Made by a program: the position numbers and the translations under genes | Notes under the pieces: generated by a model | Seen by the model: the letters and a program-made list of their open reading frames with translations, nothing else | The model's database searches: none | What the model was told of the DNA's origin: nothing | From: Ahrensia marina | Lineage (GTDB): Bacteria > Pseudomonadota > Alphaproteobacteria > Rhizobiales > Rhizobiaceae | DNA length: 64,000 nucleotides | Assembly: GCF_001293565.1 (NCBI RefSeq) | Contig: NZ_JXMU01000008.1 | Span: 1-64,000 of the forward strand | Reading direction: 5' to 3' | Part shown: piece after piece, positions 26,164 to 36,900 of the stretch | Layout of the letters: each line of letters opens with the position of its first letter | Position numbering within the stretch: position 1 is the first letter of the stretch

Positions 26164-26198
26164 CCTTATTCCCGCGCAGCTATGACGCGGGAATAAGG
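26164..26198 (-). terminator. perfect 13-bp hairpin between the oxoprolinase gene and the SLT gene
   Basis: CCTTATTCCCGCG (26164-26176) and CGCGGGAATAAGG (26186-26198) form a perfect stem with a 9-nt loop. On the minus strand it follows the stop codon of the oxoprolinase gene by about 12 nt. There is only a weak T-rich tail. Because its 3' arm contains the AAGGA ribosome-binding site of the SLT gene, it may be a terminator, a translational block, or both. Confidence 0.6.
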
Positions 26199-26209
26199 AA
26201 AAACAATGA

Positions 26210-29200
26210 TCAGTCTTTTTTGCCATAGCCGCCGGCCGTTGGTGTTGTGACAACCACGACTTCACCGGCTTTGACAAATGTCTGGTCCGCGTTTTTCAGA
26301 ACATCAACTGTACCATCAAGCCGGCGCACTTCGGTCTTGCCGAGCTGGCCGTCACCGCCGCCATTAATGCCTTTGGGCGCATGATAGCGGTGTGATGACA
26401 GGATCGCGCAGTCCATATCTTTGGTAAAGCGCAAAGCGCGGCGCGTACCGTCTCCGCCATTGAACTTGCCCTTGCCGCCGGAATCTTTTCGAATGGAAAA
26501 GTCCTCGACAACAATCGGAAAACGCATTTCCAATATTTCCGGATCGGTCATGCGGGTATTGGTCATATGGGTGTGAACGCCCGATGCCCCGTTAAAGCCG
26601 CGGCCATTGTTCATGACGCCCGCCGGTGAGCCGGAACATATGGTTTCATAGTTCTGATATTCCGCATTGCCGTAAGTCAGATTGTTCATCGTGCCTTGGG
26701 CATTGGCCATCGCGCCCAGCGCTTGCAGCAGGCAATTGGTGACATTCTGCGATGTCTCCGTATTACCCGCCACGACGGCCGCAGGGTAAACCGGTTTGAG
26801 CATACAATCATCTGGAATAATGATGTTGATCGGCTTCAGGCAACCTGCATTCATCGGGATGCCGCTTTCCACCATAATGCGGAAGACATAAAGCACCGCC
26901 GCGCGGGTCACAGGTTCAGGCGCGTTGAAATTATTACCGTTCATGGCGGATGTGCCGGTAAAATCAACGGTGGCTTCGCGGCGCTCTTTGTCGACCGTAA
27001 TCTTGACCGCAATCTGCTGGTCATTATCGGTCGGGTAGACCGCTTCACAATCGCTTAGGCGGTCAATGACACCGCGAACGCTTTCCTCTGCATTGTCCTG
27101 AACGTGCAGCATATAGGCTTGCACGACGGGCAGGGTGAATTGCGAAACCATGCGCCGAAGCTCTGCAGCGCCTTTTTCATTGGCTGCAATTTGCGCGGTG
27201 ATGTCTGCCAGATTCTGCTGCGGATTGCGCGCCGGATAGGGATGATTGGTCATCATCTCCAGAAAGGCTTCGTCGTTTAACGTGCCTTCAGAAACCAGTT
27301 TGAAATTGTCAATCAAAACGCCTTCCTGATCGACATGGGTCGCGCGCGGCGTCATGGAGCCGGGCGCCTTGCCGCCCACATCTGCGTGGTGTCCGCGCGC
27401 AGCCGTAAAGAACAGGATTTCGCTCTCATCGTCAGAAAATACCGGCGTAACGACGGTAATATCAGGCAGGTGCGTGCCGCCATTATACGGCGCATTAAGC
27501 GCGTAAACATCGCCCGGTTTCATATCGGGGTTTTGCCGTATGATACTTTCAACCGAACGGTCCATCGATCCCAGATGAACCGGCATATGCGGCGCATTGG
27601 CAACAAGCGCACCGTCAGCTGAAAAGACCGCGCAGGAAAAGTCCAGTCGCTCTTTGATGTTAACCGATGAGGCCGTGTTTTGCAGCGTTACGCCCATCTG
27701 TTCGGCAATCGACATGAAGAGATTATTGAACACTTCCAGCATGACAGGGTCGGCCTTGGTGCCAATTGCGGCGGCGCGTGATTTTTCTTCAACACGGGTC
27801 AGAACGATAATGTCATTTTCTGTTAGCCGCGCTTGCCATCCGGCTTCAACGACAATTGTCTGGTTGTTTTCAATAATGAGCGCAGGTCCTTTGAGGGTCG
27901 CGCCGGCCTTGAGGCGTTGATCGTCCGGTGTCTGCTCTTGGCGCATAAACACATTGGCCTCATGCCATTCATTGTCGGCAAATATGCGCGTTGTCTGGGC
28001 AGGTGACGCATCATAGTCGGACGCCGCACCATGCTTTTCATCAGACTGTTTTTGTGCCGCATCGACACCCTCAATACCGACCGCTTCAATGATCAGTTTC
28101 CGGTTTGGTGAAATAAACCCGAATTGCGCTTTATGCGCTTTTTCAAATTCAGCTTTTGCGGCGCCAAGATCAGTGCCGTCAAACGCAACCTCAATCGTAT
28201 TGTCGGTTCCGTCATAGCGAATATGAAGCGTATTCTGCACTTTGATGTGTTCTTTTTCTACGCCTTGCTCTGTAAGTTCTGCTCGAACATCGTCGCTCAA
28301 GCGATTCAAAAGACTCGTCATTTCACCATGAACATCTTCATGTAATGGTTGAACGAGCGCATGTTGGCGCGCGGCATAGGTTTTTGACAGGCCAATGCCG
28401 TAGGCTGAAAGCAGGCCGGAAAGCGGGTGAATAAGCACCGAGGTCATGCCAAGCGCATCGGCAACAAGACAGGCATGTTGACCACCGGCACCACCAAAAC
28501 AGTTCAGCACATAATGCGTGACGTCATAGCCACGCTGAACCGATATTTTCTTGATCGCGTTCGCCATATTCTCAATGGCAATTGTCAAGAAACCTTCCGC
28601 GACTTCTGTTGCGGATTTTCCATCACCGATCTGACTTGCCAGTTCTTCAAATTTTTCGCGCACGATTTCCGCATTGAGCGGCTGATCGCGGTCCGGACCA
28701 AAAATCGGCGGAAAGAATTCAGGATCAAGCTTGCCAAGTATCACATTCGCGTCGGTAACAGTCAGTGGACCGCCGCGCCTGTAGCAAGCAGGGCCGGGGT
28801 TTGCGCCAGCAGAATCCGGTCCGACCTGAAAACGTCCGTCTTCATATTTCAGTATTGAGCCACCACCGGCGGCAACCGTGTGAATGCGCATCATGGGCGC
28901 ACGGATGCGGACGCCTGCGACCTCGGTATCAAAAGCGCGTTCGTATTCACCGGCATAATGCGCGACATCGGTTGAGGTGCCGCCCATATCGAACCCGATA
29001 ACGTGGTCGAAGTTTTCCATGGCGCAGGTTTCAACCATGCCAACCACACCGCCCGCCGGTCCGGAAAGGATCGCATCCTTGCCCTGAAAGCGCTCAGCGG
29101 CTGTCAAACCGCCTGACGACATCATAAATTGCAGGCGCGGCGTGCTTGCCTCATCGGTAATGCCCAAAGCACCGGCAACCTGATCGACATAACGTCTTAG

Positions 29201-29857
29201 GATCGGTGACAGATAAGCATCGACGACCGTTGTATCGCCGCGCCCGACAAGCTTGACGAGCGGAGAGACTTCATGGCTGACGGAAATTTGTGAAAAGCCG
29301 TTCTGTTTGACCAGATCAGCGGCTTGTTTTTCATGATCCGGAAAAGCCCAGGAATGCATAAACACAATGGCGACACTGTCGATCCCGTCGGCTTTGGCGT
29401 CCTCAAGCTGTTGTTTGAGTGTATCACTTTCAAACGGTTTCTCTATCGTGCCATCGGCCAGCACGCGTTCATCGACTTCAATCACCCGCTCATATACTTG
29501 TTCGGGCAGAAGGATTTCTTTTGCGAAAATATCCGGTCGCGCCTGATAGGCGATACGTAGCGCATCACGAAAACCTTTCGTGATCAGCAGCAATGTTTTA
29601 TCGCCTTTGCGTTCCAGTAGAGCATTTGTAGCAACCGTTGTGCCCATGCGCACCGTGCCGATGCGCTCAGATGGCATTACCTCACTGGCTTTCACGCCCA
29701 GCAAGTCACGGATACCTTGCACGGCAGCATCGGGATAGCTTTCCGGATTTTCAGAAAGCAGCTTGTGGCTGTTGAGCGTGCCGTCGGGCGCTACGCCGAT
29801 GACATCTGTAAATGTGCCGCCGCGATCAATCCAAAAGTCCCATCGGTTTGCCGACAT
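26210..29857 (-). CDS. 5-oxoprolinase / hydantoinase A-B fusion
   Basis: A 1215-residue protein from ATG 29857 that joins the HyuA-like ATPase part (residues 1-690: [29 protein letters not shown]) with the HyuB-like part (about 710-1215: [37 protein letters not shown]). This is the eukaryote- and proteobacteria-type 5-oxoprolinase layout, which hydrolyses 5-oxo-L-proline to glutamate with ATP. N-methylhydantoinase or acetophenone carboxylase activity is possible but these are usually split. The frame is open to 29896, but ATG 29857 starts the conserved part. Confidence 0.88.
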   Translation of the reverse strand: MSANRWDFWIDRGGTFTDVIGVAPDGTLNSHKLLSENPESYPDAAVQGIRDLLGVKASEVMPSERIGTVRMGTTVATNALLERKGDKTLLLITKGFRDALRIAYQARPDIFAKEILLPEQVYERVIEVDERVLADGTIEKPFESDTLKQQLEDAKADGIDSVAIVFMHSWAFPDHEKQAADLVKQNGFSQISVSHEVSPLVKLVGRGDTTVVDAYLSPILRRYVDQVAGALGITDEASTPRLQFMMSSGGLTAAERFQGKDAILSGPAGGVVGMVETCAMENFDHVIGFDMGGTSTDVAHYAGEYERAFDTEVAGVRIRAPMMRIHTVAAGGGSILKYEDGRFQVGPDSAGANPGPACYRRGGPLTVTDANVILGKLDPEFFPPIFGPDRDQPLNAEIVREKFEELASQIGDGKSATEVAEGFLTIAIENMANAIKKISVQRGYDVTHYVLNCFGGAGGQHACLVADALGMTSVLIHPLSGLLSAYGIGLSKTYAARQHALVQPLHEDVHGEMTSLLNRLSDDVRAELTEQGVEKEHIKVQNTLHIRYDGTDNTIEVAFDGTDLGAAKAEFEKAHKAQFGFISPNRKLIIEAVGIEGVDAAQKQSDEKHGAASDYDASPAQTTRIFADNEWHEANVFMRQEQTPDDQRLKAGATLKGPALIIENNQTIVVEAGWQARLTENDIIVLTRVEEKSRAAAIGTKADPVMLEVFNNLFMSIAEQMGVTLQNTASSVNIKERLDFSCAVFSADGALVANAPHMPVHLGSMDRSVESIIRQNPDMKPGDVYALNAPYNGGTHLPDITVVTPVFSDDESEILFFTAARGHHADVGGKAPGSMTPRATHVDQEGVLIDNFKLVSEGTLNDEAFLEMMTNHPYPARNPQQNLADITAQIAANEKGAAELRRMVSQFTLPVVQAYMLHVQDNAEESVRGVIDRLSDCEAVYPTDNDQQIAVKITVDKERREATVDFTGTSAMNGNNFNAPEPVTRAAVLYVFRIMVESGIPMNAGCLKPINIIIPDDCMLKPVYPAAVVAGNTETSQNVTNCLLQALGAMANAQGTMNNLTYGNAEYQNYETICSGSPAGVMNNGRGFNGASGVHTHMTNTRMTDPEILEMRFPIVVEDFSIRKDSGGKGKFNGGDGTRRALRFTKDMDCAILSSHRYHAPKGINGGGDGQLGKTEVRRLDGTVDVLKNADQTFVKAGEVVVVTTPTAGGYGKKD

Positions 29858-30019
29858 AAAATGCTCCATATTCGAATGCATGACGTTCAAATACATCTGG
29901 TATAGCCAACGATTTCAACATGCAAACCGATGATATTGTTGAAAACAAAACAGTAAAGGCTCATATGCAGCCCGTTAATGTTAACAGCGCCGTGATGGCG
30001 CCAAAGAAAGAGACCTAAA

Positions 30020-30562
30020 TTGAAAAGATTATTGATTGCCTCTGTTTCCCTTCTCGCTTTGCTGGCCGTTGGCGCTTGCAGCAATGAGGCTGAAGAAGCG
30101 AAAAAGAATGTTGAAGACGCCGCGCAAACTGCGACTGAAAAAGCAGACGATGCTGCTCAAAGCATGGAAAAAGCAACCGATGATGCTGCTGACAAAGCCG
30201 GTGAACTGGCTAATGACGCAGAAACTATGGCTAAGGAAGCCGTTGAAACAGTGAAAGAAGCTGCGGACGACGCAGCGGCCAAAGCCGGTGAGTTGGCGGA
30301 AGAGGCAGAAACCATGGCGGATGATGCCGTCACAAAAGCAGGCGAAATGGCAGACGAGGCAATGAAGCAGGCCAGCGAAGCCGTTGATTCTGCCAAAGAA
30401 AAAGCCAGCGACATGATGGATGCTGTGAAAGAAGTAGCGGACACAACGGTTGAAGAGGCTGGAGAAGCCGCGGACGAGATGAAACAGGCGACAGAAGATG
30501 CGGCCGAGGAAGCTGCTGACGAGGTGGAGCCAGTCACCGAAGAGTCATCAACAGCCCAATAA
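30020..30562 (+). CDS. Ala/Glu-rich helical lipoprotein (LEA/apolipoprotein-like)
   Basis: A 180-residue lipoprotein (start TTG 30020, signal peptide MKRLLIASVSLLALLAVGAC, lipobox LAVGAC). The mature part is built almost entirely from Ala, Glu, Asp, Lys and Met in a repeating pattern of about 11 residues, such as KAGELAEEAETMADDAV, AKAGELAND and TKAGEMADEAM. This predicts a long amphipathic helix, like LEA-type or apolipoprotein-like sequences, or a Lpp-type envelope spacer. It ends with a Glu-rich tail. No catalytic domain. Function unknown; a role in membrane or envelope stabilisation is a guess. A terminator follows. Confidence 0.75.
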   Translation: MKRLLIASVSLLALLAVGACSNEAEEAKKNVEDAAQTATEKADDAAQSMEKATDDAADKAGELANDAETMAKEAVETVKEAADDAAAKAGELAEEAETMADDAVTKAGEMADEAMKQASEAVDSAKEKASDMMDAVKEVADTTVEEAGEAADEMKQATEDAAEEAADEVEPVTEESSTAQ

Positions 30563-30569
30563 TAATTTT

Positions 30570-30598
30570 ATCGCCGCGCCATTGAGCGCGGCGATTTC
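30570..30598 (+). terminator. intrinsic terminator after the helical lipoprotein gene
   Basis: ATCGCCGCGC (30570-30579) and GCGCGGCGAT (30586-30595) form a perfect 10-bp GC-rich stem with a 6-nt loop, followed by TTTC. It begins 8 bp after the stop codon. Confidence 0.8.
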
Positions 30599-30695
30599 AC
30601 ATAAGCGATGCTTTTTAGGAAACGCATGGCAAGTTTTGCTTAAATTCTGCGCGCATTTGCATTATGAGTGACGCGATTCAAAGAAAGCGCCACCG

Positions 30696-31409
30696 ATGTC
30701 TATCTGGATTCGCATTACTGATTTTGTATCCGCTACAGCCATTCCTGCTTTTAGCGCGGTCATTGAGGCAGTGCGGACATTATTCGAGGGCGATCCTGAA
30801 ACCAGACGGCGCGTTGCGTTTTCAGTCGCGATGATCGCGCTCTCCGCCAAGATGGCCAAGGCAGACGGTGTCGTTCTGCAATCCGAAGTCGATGCCTTCA
30901 AAGAGATATTCGATATACCGGACGAACACGCCGAGCAGGTATCAATGCTGTACAATCTGGCCAAGCAGGATGTGGCCGGCTTTGATTCCTATGCCACGCA
31001 GCTTGCCAATTTATGCGGATCGCAAGAAGGGGAAAACTGCCCGATCTTGCGCGATATAATTGACGGGCTCTTTCATATCGCAAAGGCGGATAACTTTATT
31101 CACGGCAACGAACTGGCCTTTTTGCGCGAAGTTGCGACAATCTTCCAGATTTCGGAGGCCGAGTTTGACCGTATCTTGTCGCGCCATGTCGATAAAGGAG
31201 CGAGTGATCCTTACCGTATTTTGGGCTTAACGCCGGGTGTCGCCTATAGCGATGCGCGCGCTGCCTATATGGAATTGGTGCGTGAACATCATCCAGATAA
31301 TTTCCTTGCGCGCGGATTGCCGATGGAATTCATGAAAATATCAACGGACCGTATGGCGGCAATCAATGATGCCTGGCAGTCCGTCGAAGCAGATTTGAAA
31401 CGCCAATGA
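30696..31409 (+). CDS. TerB-domain protein with C-terminal J domain (DjlA-like)
   Basis: A 237-residue cytoplasmic protein. Residues 45-150 are a TerB-type helical domain (AMIALSAKMAKADGVVLQSEV, GLFHIAKADNFIHGNELAFL, each with the acidic metal-site pattern). Residues 165-235 are a J domain with the HPD signature in REHHPDNF, so it should stimulate a DnaK ATPase. DjlA-like proteins usually have an N-terminal membrane helix; here there is only a weak hydrophobic start. It overlaps the AmiD-like amidase gene by 4 bp (ATGA). Confidence 0.85.
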   Translation: MSIWIRITDFVSATAIPAFSAVIEAVRTLFEGDPETRRRVAFSVAMIALSAKMAKADGVVLQSEVDAFKEIFDIPDEHAEQVSMLYNLAKQDVAGFDSYATQLANLCGSQEGENCPILRDIIDGLFHIAKADNFIHGNELAFLREVATIFQISEAEFDRILSRHVDKGASDPYRILGLTPGVAYSDARAAYMELVREHHPDNFLARGLPMEFMKISTDRMAAINDAWQSVEADLKRQ

Positions 31410-32164
31410 GTTTAGAAAAGTTCGCGCCCGATTTCGAAGGCGCTGAAATATGTCCATCTCCTAATTTTGGTCCGCGCAAAGATGATCGGGCAATTGATAT
31501 GCTGCTGCTGCATTATACCGGCATGGATAGCGGTGAGGGCGCGCAGGACTGGCTTTGCAATGAGGAAAGTCAGGTATCGTCGCATTATATCGTTCATGAG
31601 GACGGGCGTGTCGTGCAGATGGTGCGCGAGACTGACCGTGCCTGGCATGCAGGTAACAGTTTCTGGAAAGGCGAAGAGGACACCAACTCACGCTCAATCG
31701 GGGTGGAGATCGTCAATGGCGGCCATCCGGCAAGCCTACCGGATTATCCGGAAAGCCAGATGGCTGCTGTTGTTCGGCTATGCCAATCCATTTTATCGCG
31801 CCATTCAATTCCGGCGGCGCATGTGCTTGCTCATTCCGATGTGGCACCGGTGCGCAAACTGGATCCGGGCGAGAACTTTGACTGGAAACTGCTCGCGCAG
31901 GCCGGTGTCGGCCACTGGACAGAACCGACCGCCATATCAGGCGGGCGCTATTTTAGCGAAGGTGACACAGGCCAGCCCATAGAGGCTTTGCAGGCCATGT
32001 TCAGGCTGTACGGCTACCGCATAGAGGTTGACGGCGTTTTTGATGCGCAAACCAAAGGTGTCGTCGAAGCATTCCAGCGCCATTTTCGTCCACAGCGTGT
32101 TGATGGCGTTGCGGATATGTCGACAATTGACACTTTACATCGCTTGCTAAGTGCGGTTACTTAG
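31406..32164 (+). CDS. N-acetylmuramoyl-L-alanine amidase, AmiD-like, with peptidoglycan-binding domain
   Basis: A 252-residue Amidase_2 enzyme. Zinc ligands fit LLLHYTGMDS near residue 34, AWHAGNS near 82 and HSDVAPVRKLDPG near 145. Residues 180-250 are a PG_binding_1 domain (PIEALQAMFRLYGYRIEVDG). It cuts the amide between MurNAc and L-Ala, probably on recycled anhydro-muropeptides. No signal peptide is seen, so it may be cytoplasmic (AmpD-like) despite the binding domain. Translationally coupled to the TerB/J gene, a pairing worth noting. Confidence 0.88.
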   Translation: MSLEKFAPDFEGAEICPSPNFGPRKDDRAIDMLLLHYTGMDSGEGAQDWLCNEESQVSSHYIVHEDGRVVQMVRETDRAWHAGNSFWKGEEDTNSRSIGVEIVNGGHPASLPDYPESQMAAVVRLCQSILSRHSIPAAHVLAHSDVAPVRKLDPGENFDWKLLAQAGVGHWTEPTAISGGRYFSEGDTGQPIEALQAMFRLYGYRIEVDGVFDAQTKGVVEAFQRHFRPQRVDGVADMSTIDTLHRLLSAVT

Positions 32165-32312
32165 TTAAGGAACAAGCTGTAAGCCTTTGAATTAAATAAA
32201 ATTATGGCTATCGAATTGTTACAAAGTGATTCGGTATTTGAGTGGACTATTTGCTTCCCCAAGCGTTAATCCGCCCCCTTGATTGCAAAATGCGTTAATC
32301 GAGGGTTTTAGT

Positions 32313-32804
32313 TTGAAAATTTATAAGCTTGTCTTTCCACTTCTTATGGCGGTGAGCCTTTCTGCGTGTGCAACAACTAAAGAAGAGCCAAAAGTCGCGG
32401 CAACAGCAGACGTCAGTGCTAAATTTTCCAGTAAGGGAAAACCTTATCACGCGATTATTTCGCGGCACGCCAAAGCAAATAATATTCCGGTTAACCTTGC
32501 CCATGCTGTCGTGTTTTCAGAGAGCAGCTATAAAGCCCATGCGCGCGGGGCAGCCGGTGAGATCGGCCTGATGCAGCTACGCTTGCCGACAGCCCGTTTG
32601 GTTGGCTACCGCGGATCGGCAAAAGCGCTTTATGATCCGGAAACAAACATCAAATACGGTATGAAATATCTTGGAAAAGCACGCCAGCTTGCAAGTGGTA
32701 GTACCTGCGGGACTATTTTGCGCTACAACGCCGGACATGGTGCCAAGCGCATGAACCCGATTTCACAAAATTACTGCAATAAGGTGGAGCGCCTCTTGCG
32801 CTAA
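32313..32804 (+). CDS. small SLT-domain lytic transglycosylase lipoprotein (copy 2)
   Basis: A 163-residue product from TTG 32313, where it begins MKIYKLVFPLLMAVSLSAC, a signal peptide with lipobox LSAC; GAGGG lies upstream. Another TTG at 32283 would add 10 residues ahead of the signal. The SLT domain has the catalytic Glu in HAVVFSESSYKAHARG, then EIGLMQLRLPTARLVGYRG and TNIKYGMKYLG. It shares this architecture with the gene at 25695-26153 but differs in length and tail; a pair of late cysteines (STCGTI, NYCNK) may form a disulfide. Confidence 0.86.
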   Translation: MKIYKLVFPLLMAVSLSACATTKEEPKVAATADVSAKFSSKGKPYHAIISRHAKANNIPVNLAHAVVFSESSYKAHARGAAGEIGLMQLRLPTARLVGYRGSAKALYDPETNIKYGMKYLGKARQLASGSTCGTILRYNAGHGAKRMNPISQNYCNKVERLLR

Positions 32805-32870
32805 TTTAGTTGCCGCACTGGACAAGCTGTGAGTGCATTCTATTTCACAGCTTGAGCAGGGAGTGGTGAT

Positions 32871-33173
32871 ATGAATCTTCTAAGAGTGGCTTTGGCGTTC
32901 TTGGGCGTCGGTTTTGCGGCTTTGATTGTCTGGGCGATGGTAAAGGGCAATTTTTCCGGGGCCGGTCAATGGCTAACCTCTGATCCTTGGGGTATCGTCA
33001 CTCTTGCCGATCTTTATTTCGGGTTCCTGATGTTCTCGGTGATCATTTTTCTGTTCGAGCGCAGCTTTAAGGCTGTGCTTTGGATCGCGCCGATCCCTTT
33101 TCTGGGAAATGTCTGGGTTGTTGTCTGGTTTGTGCTAAGGCTGCCGCGCATCGCGCGTGCATTGCGTGGATAA
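32871..33173 (+). CDS. small integral membrane protein, possibly DUF1475-like
   Basis: A 100-residue protein with three hydrophobic segments (about residues 5-25, 42-62, 68-92) and conserved-looking loops DPWGIVTLADLYFGF and PFLGNVWVV. The pattern, a short helix then DPWG..TL.DLY.GF, is similar to DUF1475-type proteins, but I am not certain. No function known. It has a clear RBS (GGGAG) and stands between the SLT gene and the PrlR-like regulator. Confidence 0.65.
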   Translation: MNLLRVALAFLGVGFAALIVWAMVKGNFSGAGQWLTSDPWGIVTLADLYFGFLMFSVIIFLFERSFKAVLWIAPIPFLGNVWVVVWFVLRLPRIARALRG

Positions 33174-33269
33174 CACCTAGCTTTGTACCTACCTTGTTTG
33201 CACCTCACTTGACGTTAGTAGGCCGCAGACCGCATAAGAACGCCAATATTCACGATTCAAGGTGTATTT

Positions 33270-33959
33270 GTGTCAACAACCGTTCTTATTGCAGATGATC
33301 ATCCTTTATTCCGTGATGCGATAAAATCTGCCATCTGCGATCATATTGGCGATGGCGTCGCTGCCAACCAAATGATTGAAGCACATGATTTTTCTAGCGC
33401 TATGGCGGCGCTCAAAGATCATGATGAAGTCGACCTTCTGCTTCTCGATCTCAATATGCCCGGTACATCGGGTCTTTCTGCGCTAGTTTCGGTGCGCGCG
33501 TCTTACCCATCTGTGCCGGTGGTTATCGTTTCCGCATCCGATGATCATTTGACTGTACACCGTGCCATAGAGCTTGGTGCTTCCGGCTTTATTTCCAAAT
33601 CAGCCTCGACAGAACAAATCAGACAGGCCGTCAACAGTGTGTTGGCAGGCGATATCGCTTTGCCGAATGACTTGCCGCCGGCGGGCGAAGAAGATGAAGA
33701 AGTTGCTGACCTTATCGCACGCATCAAAACGCTGACGCCGCAACAGGCCAGAGTTCTGGGCATGTTGGCCGAAGGGCTATTAAACAAGCAGATCGCTTAT
33801 GAGCTTGGCGTTTCGGAAGCAACGATCAAGGCGCATGTGTCGGCGGTTTTACAGAAACTTGATGTTGATAGCCGGACACAAGCCGTTATACGCCTGTCCA
33901 AAATTGGTGCGGATATTTTGCGCGACAGCAATGATCGCAGCGATGAGGCGCTTTCCTAA
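33270..33959 (+). CDS. prlR: LuxR-type response regulator, PrlR-like
   Basis: A 229-residue response regulator. Receiver domain at 1-125: acidic pocket IADDHPLFRDA (DD near 7-8), phosphoacceptor Asp in LLLLDLNMPG near 59, and KSA near 110. LuxR/NarL wHTH at about 150-215 (LTPQQARVLGMLAEGLLNKQIAYEL, SEATIKAHVSAVLQKL). Start is GTG 33270. It converges on a histidine kinase carrying a symporter domain, the layout of the Brucella PrlS/PrlR system, which responds to ionic strength or proline. The pairing is by neighbourhood and family resemblance. Confidence 0.75.
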   Translation: MSTTVLIADDHPLFRDAIKSAICDHIGDGVAANQMIEAHDFSSAMAALKDHDEVDLLLLDLNMPGTSGLSALVSVRASYPSVPVVIVSASDDHLTVHRAIELGASGFISKSASTEQIRQAVNSVLAGDIALPNDLPPAGEEDEEVADLIARIKTLTPQQARVLGMLAEGLLNKQIAYELGVSEATIKAHVSAVLQKLDVDSRTQAVIRLSKIGADILRDSNDRSDEALS

Positions 33960-33962
33960 GCG

Positions 33963-36900
33963 CTACTCTGCCGCCTCATGCGTTTGATCACGCGGTATGG
34001 TGTTTAGCAAAGCCCGCAATGCCGCAGGTTTAAGCGGCTTGTTTAACAGCGATATATTGTTCTCCGCGCATCGTGATTTAATATCATTGGACCGGTCGGC
34101 AGTAATCAATATGGCCATGAGTTCGGGGCCGTAGATCTCGCGGATGGTGGCAATAGCGTTGAGCCCGTTATCATTATCCAGATGGTAATCTGCGATAATC
34201 GCATTGGGGCGCAGTTTTGCTTTGTCGAGTTTCTTTCTCAGCTCTGCAATACTCGTCGCGCATATTGTGCTGGCACCCCATCCATCAAGCAGCACGGACA
34301 TGCCTTCAACGATAGAGGGTTCATTGTCGATACAGGCAATATTGAGACCGTTGAGCAAATTGGGCCGCGCGGTTTGTTTTGACTGCTTTTTGTTTTTGGG
34401 CAGAGCCGCGGCGCTGGCGGGTGATAAGGAAACGCTAAAAGCGGTTCCTGCGCCCGGCACTGAGCGAATTTCGACTTCAGATCCGATAACGCGCGATATT
34501 CTGTCTACGATTGATAGACCCAGTCCCAGACCACGGGCGATCAAGGCACCTTCATTTAGCCTTTCAAACTCATTGAAAACGGATTCAACCTTGTTCTCCG
34601 GAATACCGATACCGGTGTCGTAAACGCATAATTTCAGTGCTTTACCCGACCGGCGCACGCCAACAAGAACTTTACCTTCCCGCGTATATTTCAAAGCATT
34701 GGAAATGAGGTTTTGTCCAACCCGCATGAGCAAGGCACGGTCGCTTTCGACGATTGTGCTGGAAGGCATGACGATCAGTTCCAAGTTCTTTTCTTTTGCG
34801 AGCGGCAGAAAGTCATTGCGTAGTTGATCAAGAAACGGGTTCATTTCAAAGGCGTTGCGCGTCGCTTTGAGTGCGCCGGCGTCTAGCCGCGAAATATCCA
34901 GAACAGCGCCGATGATTGTTTCAACGGAGCTAAGCGCAGCGTCAATTTTCAAAGCAATGTCATGGTGCTTGTGTTCAATATCGACCGTTCTTTCAACCAG
35001 AGAGGCTGTGTAAAGCCTTGCCGCGTTGAGCGGTTGGCTGATGTCATGTCCTGCGGCTGCCAGAAAGCGTGTTTTGCCGATATTGGCCGTTTCAGCTTCT
35101 TGCCGCGCTTTGGCAAGCGCTTTGTTCACGGACGTTAGTTCCGACGTGCGGTGCAGAACACGCTGTTCAAGGCTTTCCTTTGATTTTTCCAGTGCTTTGT
35201 TCGCCTCCACACGACCTGTAATATCGGTATATGTGACAACAAGACCGCCATCGGGCATCGGATTTGAACGAAGTTCCAATATTCTGCCGCTTTTGGAAAG
35301 TGGTAGCTGCCACGCTGCTCTTGCCTGACTGATATTGCTGACAAAGTCGTCGCGTAGCTCGGCATTGACTTCTCTGTGCTCAAAAAGAGCCTCCGCTATG
35401 TCTTTGAGCGGCATGCCGAAATGACCATATTTGACCGGTAGATTAAGCAAAAGACGGAACTGACGGTTCCAGTTTTTCAGTTTATAATCCTTGTCAAAAA
35501 CAGTGATCCCCTGATCCATCTGGTCGAGCGCAATCTGCAAAAGGTCACGGTTTTGTTGCAGTGCCTCGGACGCATCATCAAGCAGGCGGATCTTTTCATC
35601 CGGCGAAATACCGTCTTTTTCAAGCAAAAGGCCAAGGACAAGACGGGCAGAAGACGAGCCAACGGCACTTGCCAGAATCTGTTCGGCATAACGCACCAAA
35701 TTGACATCGGTAATGTTGTGGCCGATCAGCTTCCGGCTTTCTTGAACCTCATAGGTTGCAAAGGCGCGTTCCATTCGTTCTGTACCGACATAGCGCGCAA
35801 CCGTTTCTTTGACTTCGTCGACGGTTATCGTGGTTGTGAACCGCCGCAATTCGCTGCTGACCTGAGGGCTGCGGGGCACAAATGTCACTGCCTGTACCCG
35901 TTCCAGCGGGGTTGCCACACGCGATAGCGAGCCGATGACAACCAGAAGAATATTAACGCCAATACTCCACAATACACCATGGGTGAGCGGTTCTAGCTGA
36001 AGGCCGAACAGTGCCTGTGGTTGCAGCGCCTGAATGCCGAAGGGGCCGGTTTGTATCCAGCCAAGTGTAGGTGGGGAAAGCGCCGGTATGAGCAGCGTGT
36101 AGGCCCAGACCATTGTGCCTCCCAACATGCCTGCAAATGCGCCGCGCGCATTGGCCTGACGCCAGAAAAGCCCGAAGAGCATTGAGGGGACAAACTGCGC
36201 CATGGCGGCAAAAGACAAAAGGCCGATTGCAGCCAGCGGCGCGCTCTGGGTGGTCTGCTGGTAATAAGCAAAAGCAACAAAGATCACCACGGCAATAGAA
36301 ATGCGGCGCATGTTGAGGATAACATTCGACCAATTGTTGCCGGAGGTTTGTAAAACTCCGCCAAAGCGCCATAGCAAAAAGGGGATCATGATATTATTGG
36401 AAATCATGATCGATAACGCCACGGTCGCGACAATCACCATGGCTGTTGCCGCTGAAAGGCCGCCGATGAAGGCAACCATGGCAAGCCAGTCGTGACCTGC
36501 CTGTAAAGGCAATGCCAACAGATAAAGATCTGCCGGTGTGCCGTCCCTTACATAGAGCATTCCTGCAATAGCCACAGGCATGACCAATGCATTGATCGCA
36601 ATCAGATAAATCGGGAAAATCCATGAGGCATGGTTCAATTCGCCTTCCGATCTGTTTTCAACAACAATGACGTGAAACTGGCGCGGCAGCACGATAACCG
36701 CAGCCGCACTCAATACTGTCAGCACCAGCCATGTGCTTAAGGAACTGCCTTTGGCAATCGCGCGCTGTGTTTCGGCATTTGATTGGAATGCTTCCACAAT
36801 GGCCGTTGAGCCGTCAAACAGAAAGAAAGTGACGGCCAGAGCAACGAAGATAAATGCGACGATTTTGATGATCGATTCCAGCGCAACCGCTAGCATCAAC

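Noticed and set aside
30157-30537. Long minus-strand frame opposite the helical lipoprotein gene
   Set aside because: It is the antisense of an Ala/Glu repeat gene, which gives Ser/Ala-rich open frames by composition. The plus strand has the lipobox and terminator.
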